A stretch of 64,000 nt of DNA from positions 20,001 through 84,000 of the forward strand of contig JACEEZ010020431.1 of the NCBI GenBank assembly GCA_016584305.1, written 5' to 3'. Source of the DNA: Chionoecetes opilio. Its lineage: Eukaryota; Arthropoda; Malacostraca; Decapoda; Majidae. The number at the start of each line of letters is the position of its first letter. The first letter of the stretch is position 1. The translations under genes were made by a program, and so were the position numbers. A model generated the notes under the pieces. That model saw nothing but the letters and a program-made list of their open reading frames with translations, was not told the DNA's origin and ran no database searches. Below are positions 21,788 to 32,775 of the stretch, in pieces.

Positions 21788-21970
21788 AAAATATATTATA
21801 TATATATAATACATATATATATATATATATAATCTGGTATCTTATCTTGTTAAACATTGATATTTGGGGCATATAACACACACAAGGCACATATCCAAAT
21901 GTTCCACAAAATACGTAATCTACCTGTCAGTGGTATGTACAAATTATCGTGGTAATTGTGGCATTATATA
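21595..21970. repeat. Imperfect inverted repeat centred on (TA)n
   Basis: The left arm (ATTTACCACGATAAATCATG, GTACCACTGACAGGTAGATT, TTTAACAAG, TACCAGAT) matches the reverse complement of 21831-21965. Between them lies (TA)n at about 21706-21830. It may be a small foldback element with the microsatellite as its loop. Confidence 0.65.
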
Positions 21971-22013
21971 TAATATATATATATATTATAATATATATAT
22001 TACATATAATATA

Positions 22014-22089
<76 letters not shown>

Positions 22090-22150
22090 TATATATATTA
22101 TATGCGAGTGTGTGTACAGAGAGAGAGAGGAAAGAGGAGAAAGAGAGAGA

Positions 22151-22232
<82 letters not shown>

Positions 22233-22239
22233 AGAGAGC
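21965..22239. repeat. (TA)n followed by (GA)n
   Basis: TA units to about 22103, a short unique spacer, then GA units with few interruptions to 22239. Frames over it are Ile-Tyr and Arg-Glu shadows. Confidence 0.95.
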
Positions 22240-22732
22240 TATATACTACCCTTATTTAATTCCCTCTCATTATAACCCCCTCCCCATCACGGGTTCCTGT
22301 CCGCCCAGCCCATTGAAGTAATCTAAAGCAAGTCTTGTTTTTGCTTGACAGACGAATACCCGGCGGCCATTCAGCGAGCACCGACGATAGCGACGAATGG
22401 CTTCATCATCCTGGCCTCCGTGTTTGCCTCGCTGGTTGCCGCAGCACTGCCGGCCACTGCCATGCCGACCCACAGATAACACCACAGGACACACGTTGGC
22501 AGAACACATCTGAGAGGAGACAAGCTGTGGCTGCCGTCCCAAGCCTTCCACTCGTCAGGCAGATCCTTGCGGGGTGGAAAGGAGCGAACGCAAAAACCTG
22601 AAATTATGGCAACGGGATTGTCGCTGCCCCTGCCAGTACGTGACGCCACAAGAAGGAGCGTCCCTGTCTCTCTTGCCACGTAGCTGTTTAACGTAAGTAC
22701 ACCTCGGCAGCTCCTAAGCAACTGCCGCCACA
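22240..22732. other. GC-richer unique stretch, no gene assigned
   Basis: A GC-richer segment begins after TTGCTTGACAG at about 22350. One frame (GFIILASVFASLVAAALPA near 22400-22455) looks like a hydrophobic signal segment but reaches a stop shortly after. No conserved domain is visible and the case for an exon is weak. Confidence 0.3.
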
Positions 22733-22783
22733 ACGCAGACACACCAAGCACCCTACAATGTAGGGTGCTTGGTGTGTCTGCGT
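22733..22783. repeat. Perfect 51 bp palindrome at a sequence-quality boundary
   Basis: The 25-base arms 22733-22757 and 22759-22783 are exact reverse complements around a single A (core ACCCTACAATGTAGGGT). Immediately to the right the character of the sequence changes to homopolymer-rich. It may be a natural hairpin or a fold-back join. Confidence 0.9.
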
Positions 22784-23299
22784 TCAGACCTTTTTCAGAA
22801 AAAAAATTTTTTCCTTTTTTTTATACCCCCCTGCAAGGTTTCCCATGCTTTTGGGACCTGGAAAAGCCGAAAATCAAAACCCCTTTTGAGCTAAAATGTC
22901 AAAACCTTTCCCTCATTGGACCTAAAGTATTAACCCCGCGACAGTAAAAAAAGCGCCTAATTTTGCCTTCCGCCGGGGATTTTTTTTTCACCTGAGACTT
23001 TTTTTCCCCAATTTGGGATAGAACAAAAAATTTGGGTATAAATTTGAAGAAATTTTTAATTTTTATTTCTGAAAAAACAACCCAAAGGTAAACATTCAAG
23101 AAAAAAAACCCACAAAACCCCAAAAAAAAAGAAAAATTTTTCTAAAAATTTTCATTTTAAAATTTCATAAATATTACAATCTTGACATCAAAAAATTTTG
23201 GGGACAAAGATTTAAAAAAACTATTTTCAAGGGGCAGAAAAACTCTTTTGGGTCTATGTCAGAAGGAAAATTCACAGTCTTTTTTTTCAGATTTGCTTC

Positions 23300-23905
23300 T
23301 TAAAGCTATCAAACGCTCACGGTTGTATTCCACAGTTTGAAAAAAAGGGTACTGTTTTTGCTGAAAAAATCTGTGGTAATGATGTTCAAAATCAGTCATC
23401 ATTTTGGGACTCCCCGCTCAGCAATGTCATTCACTACTTTTACATTGCTGACATTTTTCCCCGGGCCCTTTGGCTGTAGTAATCACCCCTTTGGCCCTTT
23501 GTCGCCACAGGTTGCAGAACCCAGTCTTTACTCATCCCAAGGGGGTGTCAAGCAGAAGAGGGACTCCCCTTGGGACCAATTTAGATCAGCCAGAGTCGTT
23601 TGGTTTAAAACTGAGGGAAACATAGGTTTCCCTCGTCGGGAAGGCTACCCTGGCCTCAGTGGCTTTGCAGTTTGGGCAAGAAATGTCCTGGCTTCTTTTT
23701 GTCACTGGGGTCTGCTACCAAAGAGAGCGAACGGCACAAACCCTGTGTCGGGTACCCTTGGGTTTTCAAGTTTTTGTACCCACTCCCTAAAAAAAACCCT
23801 TGGATTTTTCTCTGAACTTCATCTTTGCCCCTTCAGAACTGAAAAGATCATTTGCAGGAGCATCGAAAGAAAGGGTGTAGATGACACCCCACATGGGTTA
23901 TGAAC
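23300..23905 (-). pseudogene. Possible coding fragment in smeared tract, unknown
   Basis: On the minus strand, short sensible peptides occur in changing frames, including SLSLVADPSDKKKPGHFLP and VNDIAERGV near 23400-23440. The latter motif recalls uncharacterised invertebrate element proteins, which is recollection only. Given the quality of the tract, neither function nor intactness can be judged. Confidence 0.25.
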
Positions 23906-24693
23906 AGTTCCTAGGAAGGGGTTTGAGGCTTTCAGCCTTCCCAACAGTTTTCTTCATGTACCCCAGCTGCTCAGAAAACATAAAACATCTTCATAGAAAA
24001 AAGGGTTTCTGGCCATCCCCCGGGCCCTGATAAAGGGCTCCAGGACGATCCAGGGGTTTTCCGCGGGGAGGCGTTTTCCCCAAGGGGAGATCAGTGAAAA
24101 AAGGCTCAGCCACTCACGGTAGTCAGCTATGGGGGGGGGTTTCCCCCGACCTCAGGTTTTCCGGGAAATTTTTTTCCTTTGCACTTTTTCTTCTTTTATT
24201 AAAAACCATTTTTGTCTGATGGACAGGGTTGTGGGGTTTTGTCTGTGGTAAGATCTGCCCAAAAGCCCTTTGGAATGCTTAAACCCAAAGGGATTCTCTG
24301 GGCTCTTGACCTTGCCAAACAGGGTTCTCCCATACAGCACCCAAACCCGCATTCTAGAATGTGGGTCTGCAGGCCAGGGGGGGAAAAACCTTCCCTTTAA
24401 GCGGGTTTTCCAGAAGTTTGGAGCTCCCCCATGTACTCCACCGGGTTTCTTGGGTTTTTCAAAACACAAGGGCAGTGATCACCCCCAGTAAGCCCCCTTT
24501 CCTCCAGCAAATCCATGGGCTCTTGCCTGAGCCGTTTCCCGTTTTAGCTGCTATCCCCTGGTAAATCCAGTAGCTTGCCTTTAGGTATGCAAAGGGTTTC
24601 CCGAGACAAACACAGCCAGAGCTCTGGAAATGGTCCCCGGATCAAATTCCCCGGAAATCTTCCCGCATCTTGCCATCCCCGTGGAGAGCAGCC

Positions 24694-25335
24694 CTACTTG
24701 GGGGGGGTTTCCCCGTTTAAAAGCTTTCCAGTAATCCCGGTGATGTGGGACCTTGGAAACATCCTGTTCCGTCTCGTTTTTTGAGGTTGAGATGACCCAA
24801 AATTTTCCAAAGGGCAGCTTTCCCCCAGCCCTTTAATGTAGCAGGGGAATAAAGGTGTCACTTTGGGGGGGCAGGGCAAAACCCAGACGATCAGCCCGGG
24901 ACTGCAGATGCCAAAACACCCATGACCCCCCTGGGAAATGTGAGGGGTCAAGTTTTCTTTGGGGATGTGAAAAATCCAGGACGAGGGTTTTTGGGGAAAC
25001 CCCTTTTCCTCGCATTCCTTCAAATGTCGGTTTGGGGCAGCCCCGGTGAACATCAGCAGCGTCCCTTGCTGTGTGGCAGCTGAAAAATTGTAGAAATTTT
25101 GGACAAATTCATATTTGGTTTCCCCTCTCTGCGGGAGTTTGCAAACCCCCTCTGCTTTTGCGGGGAAACCCTGACTCAAAATATTTTCAAGACCAGAAGT
25201 GGGCCCTTTTTCTCTGTCTTCTGATCCTGGGAGAACCTGATGTTTCCTTTTCCTTTTTTTCCCTTGAAAAGCATTTGGGTTTTCTCTATTTTCCCGGAGG
25301 CAAACTGAACTTCCCATGGGCGAACAGCTATCCAA
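24694..25335 (-). pseudogene. Possible coding fragment in smeared tract, unknown
   Basis: A 213-codon minus-strand frame contains non-repetitive, protein-like sequence (YEFVQNFYNFSAATQQGTLL, PSSWIFHIPKENLTPHISQ, CFGICSPGLIVWVLPCP, PLFPCYIKGLGE). I recognise no domain. It lies in low-quality sequence, so the frame may be partly artefactual, and the plus-strand frames over it are shadows. Confidence 0.3.
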
Positions 25336-26270
25336 TTCCCCGGGGCAAAGGGGCCCCCTTTTTCCCCCCAGGGGTCCCCCTGTTCTACCTTTTTTTCCTT
25401 GCTAGAAACCCCTGGGGTTTTTGTGAAGTGTCATGAAATTTCTGCGCTGCATTGTACTTGGTCCCTGGTCTTGAAACCTAGCCAAACTGCCCGAATGGGG
25501 GTATAGCCCAATGTTTTTATTGGAGAGGTCTTGATGTAAAGGGTTCCCTGTATTTTCTGGCAAAATTTTGGAGATGGAGGAAGGACTGGGAAGGGGCCCG
25601 TCTGTTGGGGGTAACTGGGGGCCATGATGCTGGATGAGGGGAGCCGATCAGGGAAAGGTTTTTGTAGCAGAAACTAGTAGCAGGTCGGCGTTTTACGCTT
25701 GTCTCTGGATGCAGGTGGAGGTTTGAGATGCAACTTTTCGTCCTCGGAGCTCCTTGTTACTTTTCCAAGTGAAGTTATCTTTTTGAAGTATCTCTGGATT
25801 TGTTAGCAGGTTTTTAACAGATCTGCAACAAAAGTAAGAGACCATTAGAAGTAAAAGTCATGTCATTGTGAATTTGGGGGCTAGGGGAAATAAAATTTTA
25901 TTTAGTTTTAAATTTTTTTGAAAAATTTTTCCCGTAAATATTAAAATTTTAATAATTTTCCCTAAAGGGTTTTTATGCATTTTTATGTTTCAGTCACAAA
26001 TTAAATTTCTGCTTTAAATGCTTTTGCCCCTTTAAATTTGGTTTAAAAAATAGGCGAAAACAAACATCAAAAAGCTCCGAAACTGGGGTTTCAGGGAAAA
26101 AGGTTTTAGAAAAATAACTTCATGCTTCATGAGGCAAGGGGTTCCCGACATTTTGGGTTTTAAAAGGGTTTTAATTTTCGACCCTTTTTCCCGGTCAAAA
26201 AACATTTGGGAAAAACCCTGCAGGGGGTATTTAAAAAAAGGAAAAAAAATTTTTTTTGAAAAGGTCTAAA

Positions 26271-26646
26271 TTTTGTCTGTCCCTACATGGCCGCCGCCGG
26301 CTCGGCAACCGTTGTTGTCAAAAACACTTTAATTAGACGTAAGAGTTGTGGATTTCATTGTTTCGTTCGTCCCTTCGACTCATTTGATCTGTACTGTATA
26401 TATTTATTTATCAATAAATTGCTGTTTTCTAATATTCCTTTCACTACTTCCTATATTTTTTTTGGACGCCAAAGCCTTTACCACGAAGCTTGAAAAATGT
26501 AAGACAAATGAGTGTATATAGTGGTCAAATTGGGGGGATACGCTATGTTGCGCGTGGCCTCAGTGCTCATCTCCGTCACATTAGCTTTTGAGCCTGTGGT
26601 GAGTGACAAACCCAATACCACGGGACCAGGTATATGGTGTATAAAA

Positions 26647-26738
<92 letters not shown>

Positions 26739-27340
26739 CATCCTGAGTCTCCCTACCACCTTTATACACTACGTACGTTCTCGACGACTTAGACGTCGTC
26801 GGTTACGTAGGCGTCTTAGTCTCGTTCAATTAAAAGGAAAATATGGCTGAAAACAACGCAACTAGGGACATGAAAATCATGTTATACACATTAAGACAAA
26901 ATACGTACTACAAAATGTCATTCACACCAGATAACGTTATGCCTTATATACCTTGTAGTCTAAAAGATATATCATTAGTTTACAGCACGGCCAGATGAAT
27001 ACAATTCTCAGAATCAACAACAAATATATTAAGAGAAATAATACTTAACAAAGAATGGTGAAATAGAAAAAAACCACATCAATTCTCGTGCTGCTGATGA
27101 AACTTTTTTGTTTTGTTAATAAACCTTCCCCTATCCTGGAGTACCCATCCCGTGATGGCCCATGGGATACTATTGCAATAAATCTTCTGCAGCTTCCTCG
27201 TAGCCATTAAGGCTTTACGTATGTTTTTGTCTGCGTTGATTGCTGCAGTCGCTTTGTCGTCTTGGCGCCACAACCTAATAAGTTTGCAGATGCAGTTACT
27301 CATGTCTTAGTTACGCATGTATTCTGCCACTGCACAACGC
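26271..27340. other. No gene; (TA)n at 26650-26737
   Basis: Sequence quality looks normal again from about 26270. The open frames across 26478-26850 owe most of their length to a (TA)n tract with one TATC interruption. No other feature is supported. Confidence 0.5.
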
Positions 27341-27344
27341 CTTG

Positions 27345-27960
27345 AGTGATTGTGTCTGATATAATTGAACGGAATTCAAGAATAGACTCCTGGAATATAT
27401 TTGTCATCAGTATGACATTACGCAAACATTTACGGTCATTTACCACGCGGCCTCAAATGGTTTAGTTGAGCGTGTCAATAGGAAAATTATTCTAAAGATG
27501 TCGTTGGCTCTATTCATGAGGCTTGGGAAGATTGGTTATCTCAAGTCGCAGCTTCCATTAATGGTGCCACAAACAGCGCTACTGGCAAGACTCCACATTA
27601 CATTGTCTACGGGCACGAAAAACGTCTTCCCTACGACTTACTCGCTCAGCGCCCCGTACTCCTGTACTCGGATGATGATTGTCCTACGACTCAGTTGCAC
27701 GTCTTTACAAAAATGCATGCCGCGGTACGTGACAAACTACAAGCCTCGAGAGCAGAGGTTCATTTAGCAACAACATAAGCATGCTCAGCCTGTCACTATC
27801 GACAATGGTGACACAGTCATGAGAATTACCCTTGAACGCAATTCGAAGCTCATTGCTAGGTTTACGGGCCCTTATTTAGTGGTTGAAGCTTCATGGTAAC
27901 AAGTTTAACATCTTAAATCCTATTCACGATACCAATGAAGTTGTGCAATGTGGATAGCCT
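27345..27960 (+). pseudogene. Ty3/gypsy integrase fragment
   Basis: In changing frames: EFKNRLLEYICHQYDIT, then SNGLVERVNRKI (the end of the integrase catalytic core, with its Glu) near 27455-27490, then TGKTPHYIVYGHEKRLPYDL near 27580-27640, and ARFTGPYLVVE near 27857-27890, which is the usual post-integrase beta region. Integrase inserts the element cDNA. There is at least one frameshift, and RT and RNase H are not upstream, so it is a truncated remnant. An LTR-like repeat follows directly. Confidence 0.75.
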
Positions 27961-27998
27961 CTAAAAGACTAATGCGCATCGTCCTGCTGCCTTGACAG

Positions 27999-29205
27999 CT
28001 AACAGTAAGTCTCTCTGTTTGTAGAGACTTTCTTGGACTAAGTCAAAATGGTAGAGCACAGTTTGTACACATTTATAAAAGATACGTAGCTGCTTGGTTA
28101 TTGTTTGTGGTTGTTGTAATGGGTTGCTATGAGTTTCGTTACACGTCGTTGTAACTTGGTAGGACGTGGGAGAGCTGTGTAACGTTCGGAGCTTAGTAAA
28201 GCTCTTGCAATGGTTTATAGTTAATTGTAGAATTGCGTTTGGTTTCTTATTCACACTGCGTAAATGCCACCGATGTAAGTCTCTGATTGTAGAGACTTTC
28301 TTGGGCTAAGTCAAAATTAAGTTGGTAGATTACAATTTGTACACATTTATATATAAGTCCATTTAGGAACCTAGTTTTGCTACAATCATATATGTAGACC
28401 AGCCAGTGAGTGGCGGCTTAGCTCGTAAGATGAGCTTCTAGGTATTGCCGTGGTCTAAGATGTTCTGTCCTGTCGTTCTCTCCGTTTGTCTCTCACTCGG
28501 GGTCCTTCCTGCTTGCGTCACCAGTTGACGTCGACATTTATGCTAGTCATAACAGGCTTATGTACATACAATTGTTATGTGATCTACTTCCTTGTGCTTA
28601 CAAAAGGATGAGCTGTTTTTGGTTCTCACGGCTAACCCGGAAAAAAATATATATAATTATATAAGTAATTTATGTATATAATTATATGATAGAAATGTTT
28701 CTGAGATCCTACCATTAAAATTCTACCGTTACATACAATGTTAAGTATATGCAAGTATCTTGTATGGAAGTTGTAATACTTGTTACAATTGTGTGCTAAT
28801 AGTTGTAATTTAATTATAATAGTACATAGTGCAAATTATTATATATGGCAGAAGTGATTAATGAATGACTGACATTTCCCAGGCCGCTATGGAATTTGTC
28901 TTCAAATTAGTAAAACAAGAATTACCTAGGGAACGAAAAGAGTTAATAGAAAATGTACACCTAACTACAGTCTATATACATTATACATACTTACATTATA
29001 TACATTATATACTCTAAACTTCCGAAAGCTTAATTCCTTATTGCAATTAATCTGTAAAGTCAGAGGTATAAACACTTAAGAAATTTAAGAAGAATTTGGC
29101 GGGACCAGAGATGGAAGGTTGGACCGCTTGAATTTCAAGCATCATGTGGTTATTGTTATAAATTCAAATGTGGAAAACAATGGTTTGCATAATGTTCAAC
29201 ATCTA
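27999..29205 (+). repeat. Gypsy LTR-like repeat plus leader and gag start, copy 1
   Basis: From about 28076 this matches 40540-41650 in direct orientation over about 1.1 kb. The string TAAGTCTCTCTGTTTGTAGAG at 28001 recurs as TGTAAGTCTCTGATTGTAGAG at 28274, so the start of the LTR is partly duplicated. Near 28850 is ATATGGCAGAAGTGATTAATG (a likely LTR end and primer-binding area), followed by ATGGAATTTGTC..., read as MEFVFKLVKQELPRERKEL, plausible as a gag start. LTR borders are approximate. Confidence 0.65.
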
Positions 29206-29701
29206 AGACATTGACATCGCCGAGTAAAACAAAAATACATGTCAGTACAAGCGTGGGTAAATCCACTTTGTGTAAAAATTCAGTGAAAAGATATTCAAGA
29301 GTGTAATGTAGACGGTAGCTAGTAGGCTTTAAAACTGGCAGAGAAAGTAGCTGTAAAAATATAGGGAAAAACTGAGAAGGCAAAAATATATCAAGTACGT
29401 GTGGGCGTAATTAAATGTTACCTAGTAGTAAGGAGCTGTAGTAATGTTAGGGATTATAATTGAAAAACCCTGATTGTGTTAAGTTATGACGGAGTATTGT
29501 CGGACTGCAGAGCTGCTTTAAATATCAGTAGGATGTGTCTAACGTGCATAGTATAACAAATGCTGTATACGTATAATAGTACTGTGTCAGTATAAACATT
29601 TATAGTTTGTAGAATTGCAAATAAAAATAGACAATATATTGCGTGATACAATTTGTGTGGGTGTATAAGTGTGGGTAATAGTGATAAAAGTAACATAGTA
29701 A
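29206..29701. other. AT-rich stretch without a gene
   Basis: No conserved frame or repeat match is seen; it lies between the LTR-like repeat and Helitron copy 3. Confidence 0.5.
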
Positions 29702-30308
29702 TCTATAATAATATAAGCGAAAGTGTGTGTGTGTGTGCGCTCCAGGTTCCGCCCCCCGTGGCGCAATCCCATCATATGGCACATTTTTGGAACCGGGTCG
29801 AGCAGGGGAAGGTTTTAAGCCCACTTATAGGATGATCCGATCACTTTTTTTTTTTTTTTTTAGCAGCCTATTAGCGAGATTTTTTTTAGCAGCCTATTAG
29901 CGAGAATTGTGAAAAAAAGTGGGTTGCGAGAATTGAGGAAACCTTGATGTAGGGGTAATGGGTGAGTGAATGGGTGGGGTGATGGGTAATGGGTGTGGGG
30001 TGATGGGTGAGTGAATGGGTGATGGGTGAGGGAATAGGTGGAGGGTGATAGGTAATGGGTGAGTGAATGGGGGTGTGGTGATGGGTAATGGGTGGGGGGT
30101 GATGGGTAATGGGTGAGTGAATGGGTGGGGGGAATACATACATTTCTACATCCATGATTTCAGGAAAGTTAGAAGGGGCTATCTGGAGAGTCTGTGTTTG
30201 GTGGGCCTTCGGCCTACCAAACACAGGTGGTGGGCCGAAGAAGGCCCACCAATAGCCCTCCGCAGGAGCTAGCCAAAAAGTCCGCCCGGAGGGCGGCTTT
30301 GCGGCTAG
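29702..30308 (+). mobile_element. Non-autonomous Helitron (copy 3), best bounded
   Basis: A host A at 29701 precedes TCTATAATAATATAAGCG; the 3' end is the CCGCCC-GGA-GGGCGG hairpin, CTTTGCGG and CTAG at 30305-30308, followed by T. This is the A|T insertion preference expected of Helitrons. At 607 bp, with poly-T, minisatellite (about 29955-30130) and GC-rich arms, it is the cleanest copy of the family here. Confidence 0.85.
29955..30130. repeat. Helitron-internal minisatellite (copy 3)
   Basis: GGGTGAGTGAATGGGTGG and GGTGATGGGTAATGGGT units, fewer than in copies 1 and 2. Confidence 0.88.
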
Positions 30309-31380
30309 TATGTAAATAAGTATTAGAAATAATGATATAAAACAGGTAGAAACATCGCTGGATACATACAAATGTGATTGCATCGTTGTGGGCAAATCCA
30401 TATTTGTTATAAATCAACAATAAATTATAAGAATGATATGTTATTGTACAACATAGTTCTACATCAGCGAGGGCAAAATGACTGGTAGCGAAATTGAATG
30501 AAGTTTATTATTTGAATGAAATTCAGAAAACCATGGTGATGTATAATAGGTAGTTATGATCTTTCATGTTTTGATTTGGTAAGAATTATGTGATAAATAA
30601 GAATTTTCAAACAATACATTTACTAGTTTTGCATTAGGACAGGAAACTCACTGAGGTGAATTAAAAATTAAATTACAAGAAACATTGCTATGGGTGCATG
30701 TGGTGATAATTCATCTTGGTGTTCGCCACGTGAGTGAGAAAGCATATGTACACCAAATTTAAGGCTCCATTGGAGTGAAATAGTCAAATTTTCTGAATGG
30801 AGGTAAATCTAATCAAGGGAATTTCAAAGATAGCTGTTGAAGCATTCAGAGTTGTAAAATGATAAGTTGGGCTTATTTGGTATGATATGTGTATCTATAT
30901 ATTAATCCTCATTAAGGCAATTTTACGCGCAACAACTGAACCCTTTAAAATTTGAAAAAAGATAAACTGGGCACAATTTGAAGTGCTAGTATGACTTTAT
31001 GGCAATCTGCCATGAAAGGAGAGTTAGGAGACAAAGCGTCTGACACATGCATGGAGTTCTCAAAGATTGGCAATAAGTTTAAATTGAAGATATAACTATA
31101 TAATATTGCTAGAAAGAGTATAAATTTCGAAAATATTGATCGTGTTGGTTGAAAAGGAATATGAATTTTTACAGCATTTAGAGTGGAAGTGTCATTCAGC
31201 TTTGAGTAATAAAATTATATTCGTCATTAGCGATCAATGGCATTAGAGTTAAGTTTCTCCGTGATCAATCAATGTTTGAGTTCGGTAGTAAGAAAATTAT
31301 TCATTCATAATATTTCTGCGAACTTGAATTTGTTGGTAAGTGATGATAATTGGTTAGTTAGTTGTACAAAGTTAATAGTT
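30309..31380. other. AT-rich stretch without a gene
   Basis: About 1.07 kb with many stops in all frames and no recognised repeat. Confidence 0.5.
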
Positions 31381-31715
31381 TGGGGAGGCGGTAGCAGAGT
31401 GGTTAGCGTCACCGAGTGGCGTTCTCGGTAACCCGAGTTCGATCCCCGATGAGACCCAAAATCTTTCTGCACCGTCGAGTGGCCTAAGAACACCCACATG
31501 CCCAGCCCATTAATTCTAACTTCGATTGCGAGTGCATCAGAGGACACAACGGGGCAGCATGAGCCTCTAATCACAGGCGTCACTATAAAAATCCTGCCTG
31601 CGCCACCACGGGCGAGGGTCAACCATCACAGCCCTCAAGTGAACCTCCAGAGCCTACCATCCGAGTATGAAGTCACTGCCTATAGGCGCTGTAGGCACAA
31701 ATGTAAAAAAATATA
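31381..31715 (+). mobile_element. tRNA-headed SINE, family S1
   Basis: The head GGTAGCAGAGTGGTTAGCG and GAGTTCGATCCCCG correspond to A and B boxes of a Ser/Leu-type tRNA promoter. The body includes CGTCACTATAAAAATCCTGCC and GCGCCACCACGGGCGAGG. The tail is AT-rich (AAATGTAAAAAAATAT). Body motifs recur at 60675-61062, so they are one family. Confidence 0.75.
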
Positions 31716-32478
31716 TTAATACAAATAATAATAATAAATGTGTACATTATGTAGTTCATGTAGATGTGTGCATTACGTACATCACGTATATGTGTAAAAG
31801 GTTCTGGAGTAAATAGCTACGCATGAATATCATCTAGTTCAGCAAGTTAGTACGTATGCAATACTTTCATTCAAGTAGTGAACGTAGTACAACAGTACTA
31901 CAACAAGTAGTACAACAGTAATTCATTCATGTAGTAAATGTAATTCAAGTCTGTAAATCATACTTAAGTAATACATTCAAGTAAAAAAATGTAGAGCAAC
32001 AGTACGTGCGGAAGTATTTTATTCAAGTAATGAATGTAATGCAACAGTAAGTGCGTAAGTACTTCGTTCATAATAGTATTCTGATGTGAATAGGAAATGC
32101 ATAGTTCATCTAGTTTCTGTCATTCATTAGAGTTTCTATCAAGGTAAAAATGTAAGTTATATCAAGTTTATACTAGTAGTTTTCCTGAATAATATGTAGC
32201 TAAGCCCCAAAAATTCCTAAAACATCAGCGTAAAGTATTTTCAAGAGTGTATAAACCACTGGCTTGCTGTATTCGGTAGACATCTTCTACAAAGAGAAAA
32301 ACATATATTAGAATTTCAGAATACATGGTAATTGTAAAAGTCTGAGGTGAACTGATATGAAATGTAATGAAATAGAAAGGAATGGCACTAGTGCCTTTGC
32401 GTGTGTGACCACAGTTTGTGACATAAATAATTTGTAACAGGTTCTGTGTCATCTTTAATTACAGGTCGTCGGTCAGTC
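31716..32478. other. AT-rich stretch without a gene
   Basis: Short degenerate repeats of GTAGTACAACAGTA and TTCATTCAAGTAGTGAATGTA occur near 31880-32060. No coding sequence. Confidence 0.5.
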
Positions 32479-32775
32479 GCCTCTGTGGTGCAGTGGCTAG
32501 CGTGCCTGGCTACGAATCTGCGGGCCCTGGTTCGATCCCGGGCCAGGGCAAGTCGGTGACCAGCCTACCCAGCTGTTCTTACTTCCTTTCGGGGTTGATA
32601 AATGGGTACCTGGGGTAACCTGGGGAAGGTAACTGTGGTAACCCGGGAGTCACACTAGCCCTGTGTCCCGGGGTAACGGGTCCTCACCCACCACAGGCTC
32701 TAAGGGCTAATGCCACGGAGATGAGCACCGCATGCCACGCGCAGCTTAGCGTATGCTCCCATCTTTACCTTTTAC
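32479..32775 (+). mobile_element. tRNA-headed SINE, family S2 (tRNA-Arg-like head)
   Basis: GCCTCTGTGGTGCAGTGGCTAG is a tRNA 5' half with an A box. CTGGCTACGAATCTG resembles the tRNA-Arg(ACG) anticodon arm, and GGTTCGATCCCGGG is a B box. An unrelated GC-rich body of about 220 bp follows, ending near TTTACCTTTTACC. The acceptor stem is not tRNA-like, so it is a SINE rather than a gene. Confidence 0.75.

Larger units (their letters stand above)
22786..26270. other. Homopolymer-smeared tract
   Basis: Unusually many runs of 3-9 identical bases (AAAAACCC, GGGGGG, TTTTTTTT) and run-to-run transitions distinguish this tract from the rest. A similar tract at 61.2-64.0 kb can be compared with clean copies of the same repeats and shows mixed bases replaced by runs of a neighbouring base. 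I infer unreliable base calls here, so frames and any assignment are weak. Confidence 0.55.

Noticed and set aside
22350..22480. Host exon with a signal peptide
   Set aside because: One frame has a hydrophobic stretch after a CAG, but it reaches a stop soon after, no downstream exon is recognisable, and the neighbouring sequence quality is poor.
23337..23903. 188-codon plus-strand gene
   Set aside because: Composition is driven by T and G runs of the smeared tract, and more protein-like peptides lie on the opposite strand.
32479..32550. tRNA-Arg(ACG) gene
   Set aside because: The acceptor stem does not pair well and the sequence continues as a SINE body.
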